Of a stretch of DNA of 64,000 nucleotides, positions 7,913 to 15,902 are shown piece after piece. The stretch is taken from assembly GCF_011064825.1 (NCBI RefSeq), contig NZ_CP048751.1, positions 1,922,001-1,986,000 of the forward strand, written 5' to 3'. The translations under genes were made by a program, and so were the position numbers. The first letter of the stretch is position 1; each line of letters begins with the position of its first letter. The notes below the pieces were generated by a model. That model was not told the origin of the DNA and ran no database searches. It saw only the letters and a list, made by a program, of their open reading frames with translations. Source of the stretch: Brevundimonas mediterranea. GTDB taxonomy: Bacteria; Pseudomonadota; Alphaproteobacteria; Caulobacterales; Caulobacteraceae.

Positions 7913-9205
7913 CTAAGTCACCTTAGGACTGAAGCGCTCGCCAATCCGTTCCGCAAGCGCCCGAACTGGGTCATCGCTCAAATGGGCGTACCGTTCTGTA
8001 GCGCGGCTGTTGGCGTGTCCCAGCGCCTTGCCGATCATCGGGAGGCTGGCCCCGTCGGCCAAGGCGAAGCTTGCGAAACTGTGGCGCAGGTCGTGGATGC
8101 GCACGCCTTCCAGCTTGGCTTTGGGGAGCACCTTGTCGCGCCAGATCTTGGACTCGGACGTCGCATATCCGTTGTCGCCCTTGGTGGCCGGGAAGACGAA
8201 CTGGCTTCGCCCGCGCGTCTTGTAGAGACGCTGCAGGATTCCGAAGGCCATGTCGTTGAGCGAGATCCGACGATCCCCCGTGCGCCCACCGGCCTTGGTG
8301 CGGCTCGGCGGCAGCACGAGCCGGCGCCGGTCGAAGTCGACCTCCGTCCAGCGCAGACCAGCGATCTCGTTGCGCCGCGCACCCGTCAGAAGCAGAAGCC
8401 GATAGACCGCGCCCTGCCGTTCGGAGATCGTCGCATCCGCTTCCAGAGCGTCGAGCGCGGCGATCAGGTCCTGGGCCTGGGACTCGGACAGGAAGCGCTC
8501 GACCGCCGGTCGGCGCTTGCGTTCGACCTTCGCGCAGGGGTTCGGGCCGGCGAAATGGCCCTTATCGATCGCCCAGTTGAAGGTCGCCCGCAGGGTGGAA
8601 TAGGTGCGGTCAGCGATGCCTGCTCCGCCCTTCACGATGGATCGACCACGAAATTTGGTCTTTACATCCTTGGCGGTCTTCCCGGCCGTGATCGATCGGA
8701 TCATCCCGGTGATGTGGTCGCGGGTGACCGTATCAAGCGCCATCTTCCCAAGCAGGGGCGCGACGTGGCGCTCGAGGTTGGTCCGGTCCATGGCCCATGA
8801 CGAATCCCGTTTGGTCGGTTTGTCGTCCGGCCCTTTCTCCAGATACAACTCGACCAGGCCTTTGACGGTGAGGCCCTCGATGCGCCTGCGGGCTTCTCCG
8901 GGATCGATGCCGCGCCGCGCATCGACCACCACCGACGCCGCCTCCTTGCGAGCCCGATCCGCCGTGAGCTTGTCCGGCCCATCCCCATGCTCGCCAAGCG
9001 TCAGCCAGCGCTGGATCCCGCGGACCCGATATTTGATGGCGAACATCCTTCGGACAGGCTTGGCGGCATGGCCCTGTCGGGTTTCGGTCCCGGGATAGAT
9101 CCGGAGGCAGAAGCCTGCGATCTCGCTGTCCCAAATTCGACCCTCGCCGCTCTCCGGAACGGGCGCGCTCTCAACCACGCGCTTGGTGAGTTTTTGCTTC
9201 GTCAT
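7913..9205 (-). CDS. Tyrosine recombinase/integrase (P4-type) of the island
   Basis: A 430-aa integrase with an N-terminal arm-binding DUF4102-like domain (about 1-95), a SAM-like core-binding domain (about 110-220) and a C-terminal catalytic domain. All catalytic residues are visible: R277 in TGARRNEIAGL, H371-D-L-R374-H375, H397 in LGHANSRATERY, and nucleophile Y406. It lies 172 bp from the tRNA-Gly att copy at 9378 and reads away from it, the usual layout for integrative elements. It is probably the enzyme that inserted the island into tRNA-Gly. The length is normal and no disruption is seen. Confidence 0.93.
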   Translation of the reverse strand: MTKQKLTKRVVESAPVPESGEGRIWDSEIAGFCLRIYPGTETRQGHAAKPVRRMFAIKYRVRGIQRWLTLGEHGDGPDKLTADRARKEAASVVVDARRGIDPGEARRRIEGLTVKGLVELYLEKGPDDKPTKRDSSWAMDRTNLERHVAPLLGKMALDTVTRDHITGMIRSITAGKTAKDVKTKFRGRSIVKGGAGIADRTYSTLRATFNWAIDKGHFAGPNPCAKVERKRRPAVERFLSESQAQDLIAALDALEADATISERQGAVYRLLLLTGARRNEIAGLRWTEVDFDRRRLVLPPSRTKAGGRTGDRRISLNDMAFGILQRLYKTRGRSQFVFPATKGDNGYATSESKIWRDKVLPKAKLEGVRIHDLRHSFASFALADGASLPMIGKALGHANSRATERYAHLSDDPVRALAERIGERFSPKVT

Positions 9206-9237
9206 GGCGATGGAAATCTACGCTCATTTCCGAGCCA

Positions 9238-9257
9238 CCGCTACCACTCCGCTACCA
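9238..9257 (+). repeat. Direct repeats CCGCTACCA, candidate integrase arm sites
   Basis: CCGCTACCA occurs twice, at 9238-9246 and 9249-9257, between the start of the intact integrase and the first att copy. Closely spaced short direct repeats at this place are typical arm-type binding sites for the integrase N-terminal domain. The sequence differs from the TGGGAAGC repeats around the second, defective integrase. That is consistent with two integrases of different arm specificity. Confidence 0.4.
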
Positions 9258-9377
9258 ACTCAAGTGAAACCGGGCGAAACGCTCCGTAACCGGATAAACA
9301 AGAAAACCTAGTTAAAACAACATACAAAACTGATTTTTGGAACGTGCTGAAAAGCCCGGAAATGCTGATCCCCAACC

Positions 9378-9422
9378 TTGCCAAGGTTGGGGTCGAGAGT
9401 TCGAATCTCTTCGCCCGCTCCA
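9378..9422 (+). repeat. att site, 3' half of tRNA-Gly(GCC), copy 1
   Basis: These 45 bp run from TTGCCAAGG (anticodon loop and 3' anticodon stem) through the T-arm (GAGAGTTCGAATCTC) to the acceptor end and CCA of a tRNA-Gly(GCC). The 5' half of the tRNA is absent upstream, so this is not a gene but an attachment-site duplicate. An identical copy lies at 10607-10651. It marks the right end of the element that carries the integrase at 7913-9205. Confidence 0.88.
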
Positions 9423-9474
9423 GTCGAGACCAAGGTAGACAAGCAGTTAGCCTTCCCCTCCGGGGTCCCAAACT

Positions 9475-9529
9475 GCTTCCCAGTCACCCGAGCGACCCTC
9501 TGGGAAGCAAATGGGAAGCAGTGGGAAGC
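9475..9529 (+). repeat. Arm-type repeat cluster, left end of mini-element
   Basis: GCTTCCCA (9475-9482) is followed by three direct copies of its reverse complement TGGGAAGC at 9501, 9512 and 9522. A near-identical cluster lies at the other end of the same segment (10429-10473). Clusters of this form on both sides of an integrase gene look like the P and P' arms of an attachment site. The remainder of the 480-bp gap 9206-9687 shows no gene. Confidence 0.55.
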
Positions 9530-9687
9530 GCAAAATATCGCATCGTATAAAGTCACGGCGTAACTCCATTGCGTTGGTGTGATTTTGCGCGCGCGCTGAC
9601 GAGCGTGCAAACAGAAAGCTCACAGGTTTGACGGCGAGGTCAGAGGCGCGTTGGCGGCCCGTCTGAAGGCGTTCGGCCGTTCTCTGG

Positions 9688-10392
9688 TCAGGTGTCTGCG
9701 ATGCCAGCCAAAGAGCGGTTCAGTAGGGCCAAGGCCTCAGCGAGGTGCGCCTGCACGGCGACGGGCGACATATTCAAGTGCAGCCCAATCTCATCGTATC
9801 GCAGGCCCGCCATGCGATGGAGAAGAAATACATCTCGCGCCTCGGGTGGAAGTTCGGCGATGGCCTGAATTAGGGCCTGCCGTTCACCGGATGGCGGGCC
9901 GCGCCGAGCTCGCCGTTTCCGTCGGACCTTGAGAGCGGTCAGTCCTTTGATGGAGCGCGAGCCTAGGAGCGGGCGGATGTGGGTGTCGATCCGACTCTGA
10001 TCCATGTCCAAGGTGGCGGGCTTGATGGGGCGCCGCCGCCGTCCAAGGATACGGCCCGACCGGGCGTGTTCCAGATACCAGTCGCAAAGCTCGCCCACCG
10101 TGAGGCCGTTGCGCATGGCGCGCCGTTCCTCCGACGGGTCTTCGCCGCGCGCGACGGCGGCGAGTTTCTGGCGGGCGAGGTCGCGGGCCTGGTGGACGGT
10201 CAATGCGCCGTGTTTGCCCAGGACGAGCCTTCGCGTCCGGCCTTCGGTGTTTCGGTACTGGACGAGATAGGTCTTGGAGCCCGTCGCCCTGGCGCGGACG
10301 CCGAAGCCCCGCAACTCGCTGTCCCATTCGAAGATGTCTGGGCCGCCTTTGGCGTCGAGCGCCTCAATGATCCGTTTGGTGAGCTTTCCCAT
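9688..10392 (-). pseudogene. Integrase remnant: catalytic domain missing, fused to sigma region 4
   Basis: The open frame encodes 234 aa. Residues 1-155 are an ordinary P4-type integrase start: an arm-binding domain (FEWDSELRGFGVRARATGSK, residues 21-40) and a core-binding domain with THIRPLLGS. The catalytic domain with R, HxxR and Tyr is then absent. From about residue 166 the protein becomes a sigma-70 region 4 like sequence (LPPEARDVFLLHRMAGLRYDE 181-201, then EIGLHLNMSPVAVQAHL). The join is in frame and passes through a basic linker (VRRKRRARRG). This most likely arose by deletion between two genes. It cannot recombine DNA by itself. Whether the fusion is expressed is unknown. Confidence 0.75.
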
Positions 10393-10428
10393 GTCCCGCT
10401 TCTTTCAATGACTGATGTTCTCCGAAGT

Positions 10429-10473
10429 GCTTCCCAATTTTTGAGGCGGGGCTCTGGGAAGCACATGGGAAGC
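10429..10473 (+). repeat. Arm-type repeat cluster, right end of mini-element
   Basis: GCTTCCCA (10429-10436) and two copies of TGGGAAGC (10455-10462, 10466-10473) repeat the pattern seen at 9475-9529, including the shared CTCTGGGAAGCA stretch. The cluster lies between the start of the integrase remnant and the att copy at 10607. The 316-bp interval 10393-10708 holds this cluster, the att copy and a terminator, with no gene. Confidence 0.55.
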
Positions 10474-10606
10474 AGCAGAAGGGGTATTCGCCGGATATCC
10501 GGGCGAAGGGGAGGGTGGGGTATGTTGTATATTAGCGCAACGATATCGGCCGGTTATCGTAGAATCGGCGGTGATTAGAAACTGTAGAGAAAACGCTGTT
10601 TTTCGA

Positions 10607-10651
10607 TTGCCAAGGTTGGGGTCGAGAGTTCGAATCTCTTCGCCCGCTCCA
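10607..10651 (+). repeat. att site, 3' half of tRNA-Gly(GCC), copy 2
   Basis: The same 45 bp as at 9378-9422, ending in CCA, again without any tRNA 5' half upstream. A strong terminator follows 20 bp later, as expected behind a native tRNA gene. This copy is therefore the original chromosomal 3' end, displaced from its 5' half by the island. It marks the right junction of the whole island. Confidence 0.88.
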
Positions 10652-10671
10652 AGTCGAGACTGACAAAATCA

Positions 10672-10706
10672 GGGGCCTGTCGTTCTCGGCAGGCCCCGAT
10701 TTTTTT
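10672..10706 (+). terminator. Terminator of the displaced tRNA-Gly gene
   Basis: The stem GGGGCCTG / CAGGCCCC with a 10-base loop is followed by GAT and seven T. It sits 20 bp after the tRNA-Gly CCA end and 4 bp before the end of the convergent DUF3429 gene. Confidence 0.8.
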
Positions 10707-10709
10707 GCC

Positions 10710-11161
10710 CTAGATCAACCCGGCGGCGAGGGTCAGGAGGCCCAGTCCGAGCGACGGGGGCGCGCGGAGAGCCAGCCATCCTTGGGGCGTCATGCCGGCG
10801 GCCTTGAGCCGGAGATCGACGCTCAGGCTGGCGGCGATGAGAACTCCCAGGATGATCAGGGATGGGCCGGGCCAGGTCTGGCCGGTCGCCCAGGGCCAGG
10901 CCGTCGCCAGGGCCGCGTCGCCCCACCACGCGCCATGGCGGCCAGACCCCACCAGACCCCGCCCAGGAAGCTGAAGATCAGGGCAGCGTAGGCGTAGGCG
11001 AGGCTGAGGGCCGCGAACCGGACGTCCGGCCCGCCGAGGATCAGGACCGCGACCGCCGCCGCTTGGGGCAGAAGTCCGGCGAAGCCCAACACGCGGGCGA
11101 AGGGCGGCAACACGGGGCGGCCGGTCATTTCGGCATCCATCGGATATCGGCCATCGGTCAT
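10710..11161 (-). pseudogene. DUF3429 family inner-membrane protein, frameshifted
   Basis: The first half (from 11161) reads through two membrane helices to FLGGVWWGLAAMA, the conserved DUF3429 stretch. It then runs into arginine/proline-rich nonsense. The family-like continuation (AWPWATG, LIILGVLIAASLSVDLRLKAAG, WLALRAPPSLGLGLLTLAAGLI) is in another frame from about 10945 to 10710. One small indel near 10930-10945 would restore a single protein of about 150 aa. It is either a recent pseudogene or a sequencing error in a GC-rich run. The gene is next to the island junction but outside it. Confidence 0.65.
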
Positions 11162-11266
11162 CGATCTGGGCGGCGTCTGATCCAGGTTATAGAAATTTGC
11201 GTATAGGATTGCGACTGCGCGCTGCGTGCCCGGAAGGCCGTCGTCGTTGATGACTGGAGCCTTTCC

Positions 11267-11653
11267 TTGCCCCCAACCCCGACCCTAGCCCCGACCAAGG
11301 CCCCGCTGCTCGTCTGGTACGACGGCGGCTGCCCCCTGTGCCGCCGTGAGATCGCCTTGATGCGGCGGCTGGATCGCCGGGACGCGATCCAGTTCGTCGA
11401 TGTGGCCTCAGGCGATGACGCGTCCTGTCCCCTGGATCGCGACGCCCTGCTCGCCCGGTTCCACGCCAGCGAGGACGGGCGGCTGTTGTCCGGAGCGGCC
11501 GCCTTTGCCGCCATGTGGCGGGCCATTCCCCTGCTGCGGCCCCTCGGGCTGGCGGCGCGCGCGCCCGCAGTGCTGGCGGGGCTAGAAGCCGCCTATCGGG
11601 TGTTTTTGAAGGTGCGACCCCGGCTTCAGGCCCTGGCCCGCAAGGCGGGGTGA
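11267..11653 (+). CDS. DCC family thiol-disulfide oxidoreductase-like protein (DUF393)
   Basis: A 128-aa protein with the diagnostic motif LLVWYDGGCPLCRREI (residues 14-29, C22-x2-C25) of the DCC/DUF393 family, a predicted thioredoxin-like fold. The frame appears to start at TTG 11267. No better ATG is in frame. It ends 3 bp before the photolyase gene, so the two are probably one operon. DUF393 genes are often found beside photolyase-type genes, but their biochemical role is not established. Confidence 0.8.
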   Translation: MPPTPTLAPTKAPLLVWYDGGCPLCRREIALMRRLDRRDAIQFVDVASGDDASCPLDRDALLARFHASEDGRLLSGAAAFAAMWRAIPLLRPLGLAARAPAVLAGLEAAYRVFLKVRPRLQALARKAG

Positions 11654-11656
11654 GCC

Positions 11657-13195
11657 ATGGCCATGCTGCGGCTGGTGCTGGGCGACCAGCTGTCCGATGG
11701 CCTGTCGGCGCTGGAGGGGCTTGAGCCCGGGGTCGATGCGGTCCTGATGGCCGAGGTGCGCGACGAGGCGGCCTATGTCCGCCATCACAAGCAGAAGATC
11801 GCCCTGACCTTCGCGGCCATGCGCGGCCATGCAGAGCGGCTGGCGGCGCGGGGCGTGCGGGTGCGCTATGTGCGGATCGACGATCCTGAGAACAGCGGTT
11901 CGATCACCGGGGAACTGGCTCGGGCTCTGGACGCCGGCGACTATGGGCGGGTCGTTCTGACCGAATGCGGCGAATGGCGGCTGGCTGAGCATCTGGCGGC
12001 CTTTGCGGAAGGGGCGAGCCTGCCGGTTGAAATCCGCGAGGATCGACGTTTCGTCTGTTCGCACGACCGGTTCCGGCGCTGGGCCTCGGGCAAGTCGCAG
12101 CTGCGGATGGAGTTCTTCTATCGCGAGATGCGGCGCGAGACCGGCCTGCTGATGGACGGCGCGCAGCCGGAGGGCGGGCGCTGGAACTATGACGCCGAGA
12201 ACCGCAAGAAACTGCCGCGCGGCATGACGCCGCCGTCGCGGATGCGCATTCCGCCGAACCCGACTGCGCAGGACGCCATCGCCGATGTCGAGCGGCTGTT
12301 TGGGGACCATTTCGGGTCGCTGGAGGCCTTCGGCTGGCCGACGACGGCGGCGGAGGCCGAGGCGGTGCTGGCGCATTTCCTGGAGGCGATCCTGCCGTCG
12401 TTTGGCGACTGGCAGGACGCCATGGCGGAGGATCAGCCGTGGATGTGGCACGGGCTGATCTCGACCTCGCTGAATCTGGGCCTGCTCGATCCGCTGGACG
12501 TTTGCCGCCGGGCCGAGGCGGTCTATCGCGCCGGCCGCGCGCCCCTGAACGCCGTCGAGGGCTTCATCCGCCAGATCCTGGGCTGGCGGGAGTTCGTTCG
12601 CGGGATCTACTGGCTGAAGGCGCCGGAGTATCGGCTCAGGAACTTCCTGGACGCGGACCGGACCCTGCCGTGGTTCTACTGGTCCGGCGAGACGGACATG
12701 GCCTGCGTCGCCGATGCGGTGAAGACGACGCATGACAACGCCTACGCCCACCATATCCAGCGGCTGATGGTGACGGGAAACCTGGCCCTGTTGCTGGGTG
12801 TCCATCCCGACGCCGTGGACGATTGGTACATGGCCGTCTACGCCGACGCCTATGAGTGGGTGGAGATGCCCAATACGCGGGGCATGGCCCTGTTCGCCGA
12901 CGGCGGAATCGTGGGGTCCAAACCTTATGCGGCGTCAGGGGCCTATATCGACCGGATGAGCGATTACTGCGGCGGCTGCCGCTATGACGTGAAGAGCAAG
13001 AGCGGCGACGCGGCCTGCCCCTTCAACCGACTTTACTGGGGCTTTCTGGAGCGCAATCGGGGCCGGCTGAGGGAGAATGTGCGGCTGGCCATGCCGTATC
13101 GCACCCTGGACGGTTTCGGCGTAGCCAGGCGCGCGGCGCTAGCGGCCGAGGCGGAAGCCTGTCGCAAACTGCTGGGCGCGACGCCAAAGGATTGA
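11657..13195 (+). CDS. Fe-S bacterial (6-4) photolyase / cryptochrome-like protein
   Basis: A 512-aa flavoprotein of the FeS-BCP family (deoxyribodipyrimidine photolyase-related protein). It begins MAMLRLVLGDQLSD. The four [4Fe-4S] ligands are visible at C350 (DMACVADAV), C438 and C441 (YCGGCRY) and C454 (ACPFNRLYWGF). These positions are the same as in the characterised Agrobacterium PhrB. PhrB repairs UV-induced (6-4) photoproducts using FAD and a ribolumazine antenna. Co-transcription with the upstream DCC gene is likely, with a 3-bp gap. The full length and all ligands suggest an active light-dependent DNA repair enzyme. Regulation is not evident. Confidence 0.93.
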   Translation: MAMLRLVLGDQLSDGLSALEGLEPGVDAVLMAEVRDEAAYVRHHKQKIALTFAAMRGHAERLAARGVRVRYVRIDDPENSGSITGELARALDAGDYGRVVLTECGEWRLAEHLAAFAEGASLPVEIREDRRFVCSHDRFRRWASGKSQLRMEFFYREMRRETGLLMDGAQPEGGRWNYDAENRKKLPRGMTPPSRMRIPPNPTAQDAIADVERLFGDHFGSLEAFGWPTTAAEAEAVLAHFLEAILPSFGDWQDAMAEDQPWMWHGLISTSLNLGLLDPLDVCRRAEAVYRAGRAPLNAVEGFIRQILGWREFVRGIYWLKAPEYRLRNFLDADRTLPWFYWSGETDMACVADAVKTTHDNAYAHHIQRLMVTGNLALLLGVHPDAVDDWYMAVYADAYEWVEMPNTRGMALFADGGIVGSKPYAASGAYIDRMSDYCGGCRYDVKSKSGDAACPFNRLYWGFLERNRGRLRENVRLAMPYRTLDGFGVARRAALAAEAEACRKLLGATPKD

Positions 13196-13273
13196 GCGGG
13201 AACCTCGACTGGAACCTCGACGCGGGCTGCGGGATTTGCTTGGCTGTTCCGCAAATCGTGCACGAGGCCGCCT

Positions 13274-14032
13274 GTGATCCCTGTTCGTCGCCCCTTCCGT
13301 GTCCTGGCCGTCGCCGCCGTTGCGGCCTCGGCCCTGTCCGCCTGCGCCTATAACGAGGCGCTGGGGCGCAATCAGCTGCTGCTGGTGGACAACGCCGCCC
13401 TGTCGCAGCAATCGACCGCCGCCTGGCGCGAGGCCATCGCCAAGCCGGGCGTCCAGACCTCCGGCGCCCAGGTTGATCGGATACGGCGTGTCGGCGGGCG
13501 GCTGGTGCAGGCGGCGGGCCTGGGCGGCCGGACCTGGGACTACGCCGTCTTCAGCGAGAAGAGCCCCAACGCCTTCGTCCTCCCGTCCGGCCAGATCGGC
13601 GTGACCGACAGCCTGCTGGCCCTGGTCCAGAACGACGACCAGCTGGCCAGCGTCATCGGTCATGAGATCGGCCATGTCGTCGCCAACCACGCGGCCGAGC
13701 GCGCCTCGAGCCAATCGCTGACCGCTGTCGGTCTGGCGGCCGTGGGCGGTGCGGCGGGACGCTATGGCGATGCGGTCAACGCCTATGGCGGTCTGGCGGC
13801 CCAGTACGGACTGCTGCTGCCCTATTCGCGGCGCGATGAGCTGGAGGCCGACCGGCTGGGCGTGGACTATATGGCGGCGGCGGGGTTCAGGCCCTCACAA
13901 GCCGTCGCCCTGTGGCGACTGATGGCGGCGCAACGCCAGGCCAGCGTCCCGCAGTTCGCCTCGACCCACCCGTCGGATGCGACGCGGATCGATCTGCTGC
14001 AGCAATATATCGCCAGCAAGGGCTGGAACTGA
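13274..14032 (+). CDS. M48 family metalloprotease, lipoprotein
   Basis: A 252-aa protein starting at GTG 13274. The N-terminal signal sequence ends in a lipobox (LSAC, Cys about 26), so it is likely an outer- or inner-membrane-anchored periplasmic protein. The M48 zinc motif HEIGH occurs in SVIGHEIGHVVANHAAE, and the third ligand region is ELEADRLGVDYMAAAG (about 195). It resembles LoiP/YcaL-type small M48 peptidases involved in envelope quality control. It converges on a small gene on the other strand with no gap between the stops. Confidence 0.9.
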   Translation: MIPVRRPFRVLAVAAVAASALSACAYNEALGRNQLLLVDNAALSQQSTAAWREAIAKPGVQTSGAQVDRIRRVGGRLVQAAGLGGRTWDYAVFSEKSPNAFVLPSGQIGVTDSLLALVQNDDQLASVIGHEIGHVVANHAAERASSQSLTAVGLAAVGGAAGRYGDAVNAYGGLAAQYGLLLPYSRRDELEADRLGVDYMAAAGFRPSQAVALWRLMAAQRQASVPQFASTHPSDATRIDLLQQYIASKGWN

Positions 14033-14287
14033 TCAGACCTTGATGTCGAGATAGGTGCCCGGGCGCATGATCCGGGGCGTTTCCCCATCGGCTGCCGGCG
14101 GCGGCGCAATCGGGCGGGTCGCAGTGGCCACCGGCGCCTGGGCCTGAATCGGTGTGGTTTGAACCTGGGCCGCCTGGACCTGATTCATCGCGGCGCGGAA
14201 GAAGGCGGCCTGGGCGTTTCGCGCAGACGGAGCCTCGCCCACGGACGTGGGCAGGGACTGCGGCAAACCGGGGCGAATCGCGCTCAT
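14033..14287 (-). CDS. Small conserved proline/alanine/glutamine-rich protein of unknown function
   Basis: An 84-aa product starting MSAIRPGLPQSLPTS, with an upstream TTG alternative two codons away. It has a low-complexity Q/A/P-rich middle and the tail RIMRPGTYLDIKV. No signal peptide or domain is recognised. Its stop abuts the M48 gene stop. The tail may be a short interaction motif, but this is speculation. Confidence 0.55.
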   Translation of the reverse strand: MSAIRPGLPQSLPTSVGEAPSARNAQAAFFRAAMNQVQAAQVQTTPIQAQAPVATATRPIAPPPAADGETPRIMRPGTYLDIKV

Positions 14288-14345
14288 GCCCAATCGTTAA
14301 CGCATCCGGAGCGATCAATCGTTAACAAGGCCTCTCGAAAGAGGG

Positions 14346-14912
14346 TTAACGCGCTTTTTCGTTCGGCAGGGGTCTCGGCGGGGCCTGCATGGAGGCGACG
14401 AGTCGTTCGATGTCGGCGTCGTTCAGCAGGGGACCGGACTGTTTGGCGGTGATCCGGCCCATGGCGTCGACGGCGAAGGTCTCGGGCACGCCGGATATGC
14501 CCAGGTCCAGACCGGCCCGACCCTCGCGGTCCACCAGAACCATGGAATAGGGGGCGCCCAGCTCGTCCAGGAAGGCGCGGGTGGCGACCGGCTCGTCCTT
14601 GTAGGCCACGCCGACGACGGCGATCCCCCGCGCCTTCAACGCCAGCAGCTTGGGGTGTTCGATCCGGCAGGGGGCGCACCAGGAGGCGAAGACATTGACC
14701 AGCATGGGCCGGCCCACGCCCGCTGTCTTCAGGTCCAGATTGCCGGGTCCGGCGGTATCGCCGGTCAGCATGGGCAGAACCGTTTCGGGGATGGGCTGGC
14801 CGACCATGGCGTCGGGCTTGAAGGCCGGATCGCGTTTCAGCGACCAGCCGATGAACAGGGCGGCGAGCGCGCTGAGCACCACCAGGGGCAGGAGGGCCAG
14901 CCAGCGGTTCAT
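14346..14912 (-). CDS. ccmG: Cytochrome c maturation thioredoxin CcmG/DsbE
   Basis: A 188-aa membrane-anchored periplasmic thiol-disulfide oxidoreductase. ATG 14912 was chosen because it gives an immediate transmembrane anchor (LALLPLVVLSALAALFIG) and a 4-bp overlap with ccmD. The active site is W-C-A-P-C at about residues 75-79 (ASWCAPCRIEH), and GISGVPETFAVD is the conserved cis-proline loop. It reduces apocytochrome c or CcmH so that haem can be attached. It is the last gene of ccmABCD-G here. ccmE, ccmF and ccmH are not in the window. Confidence 0.93.
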   Translation of the reverse strand: MNRWLALLPLVVLSALAALFIGWSLKRDPAFKPDAMVGQPIPETVLPMLTGDTAGPGNLDLKTAGVGRPMLVNVFASWCAPCRIEHPKLLALKARGIAVVGVAYKDEPVATRAFLDELGAPYSMVLVDREGRAGLDLGISGVPETFAVDAMGRITAKQSGPLLNDADIERLVASMQAPPRPLPNEKAR

Positions 14913-15127
14913 TCTTTTGGCCCTACCGCGCTTTGCGCTACTTGAGGGCGATTGGAGTCTGCGGCGTCTGATGTCGCGCTCTGGTCTTTTTCCAGACGCT
15001 CGAGTTCGCGCTTCCATTTGCGGGAGGCGATGACGGCGCGGGCGACCAGGGCCGCCAGCACCAGGGTGCTGACGCCCCAGGCGGGCCAGACGAAGGCGGC
15101 GTAGGGGGTCATGTCGAGGTCGAGCAT
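14909..15127 (-). CDS. ccmD: Haem exporter protein CcmD
   Basis: A 72-aa protein with a single membrane span (residues about 10-33: YAAFVWPAWGVSTLVLAALVA) and a charged cytoplasmic tail starting RKWKRELERLE, the CcmD signature layout. CcmD stabilises CcmABC and helps release holo-CcmE. It lies 1 bp after ccmC and overlaps ccmG by 4 bp. It is slightly longer than usual because of a low-complexity tail. Confidence 0.88.
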   Translation of the reverse strand: MLDLDMTPYAAFVWPAWGVSTLVLAALVARAVIASRKWKRELERLEKDQSATSDAADSNRPQVAQSAVGPKE

Positions 15128-15128
15128 C

Positions 15129-15848
15129 TTACGCCTCCAGCGCCTTTCGGGCGCGCAGGGTCAGGACGCGGCGACGGCGGACCTCGGTGCGGATCGCCGT
15201 CAGCCACAGGGCCGAAAACAGCACGCCATAGGCCGCCAGCATGGTCAGGAAGGGCGGCAGATAGACCGGGTCCAGGCCCGAGGATCCGGGGGTCAGGAAG
15301 CTGGCCGGCTGGTGCAGGGTGTTCCACCAGTCGACCGAGAATTTGACGATGGGCAGGTTGATCAGGCCGACCAGGCCCAAGACGGCGGCGGCGCGGGCGC
15401 CCTTCTGCTCGTCGTCGATCGAGGCCCGCAGCGCCATATAGCCGAGGTAGAAGAGAAACAGGACCAGCACGCTGGTCAGGCGCGCGTCCCACACCCACCA
15501 TGTCCCCCACATCGGTTGGCCCCACAGCGAGCCGGTGAACAGGGCCAGGGCCGTGAAGGCGGCGCCGGGCAGGGCGGCGGCGCGGGCGGCGGCGTCGGCC
15601 AGGGCGTGGCGGAACACCAGGGCGAAGAAGCTGGAGACGCCCAGGGCCGAATAGGCGCCCAGACCCCAGACGGCGGCGGGCACATGGACGAACATGATCC
15701 GCACCGTGTCGCCCTGCTGATAGTCGGCAGGGACGGTGAAGCTGAGCCAGGTCCCGACCGCCAGCAGCACGGCCGCGACCGCCCAGAGCAAGGGCGTCAG
15801 GGGGCCGGTGAAGGCCATGAAACGCTGCGGGTTGGACAGGCCGAACAT
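15129..15848 (-). CDS. ccmC: Haem transport protein CcmC
   Basis: A 239-aa inner-membrane protein with six predicted spans. It carries the tryptophan-rich haem-handling motif GTWWVWDARLTS and flanking periplasmic histidines (FVHVPAA, WWNTLHQPAS). CcmC attaches haem to the chaperone CcmE. It sits in operon order ccmA-ccmB-ccmC-ccmD-ccmG, 54 bp after ccmB. Confidence 0.95.
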   Translation of the reverse strand: MFGLSNPQRFMAFTGPLTPLLWAVAAVLLAVGTWLSFTVPADYQQGDTVRIMFVHVPAAVWGLGAYSALGVSSFFALVFRHALADAAARAAALPGAAFTALALFTGSLWGQPMWGTWWVWDARLTSVLVLFLFYLGYMALRASIDDEQKGARAAAVLGLVGLINLPIVKFSVDWWNTLHQPASFLTPGSSGLDPVYLPPFLTMLAAYGVLFSALWLTAIRTEVRRRRVLTLRARKALEA

Positions 15849-15902
15849 GGCGTCAGCGATTACGCGGGGTCGCGACGGCGGGCAAGCGGCGGATCACCTC
15901 CG

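Noticed and set aside
9378..10651. Two tRNA-Gly genes
   Set aside because: Both copies begin at the anticodon loop and have no D-arm or 5' acceptor strand, so they cannot make tRNA.
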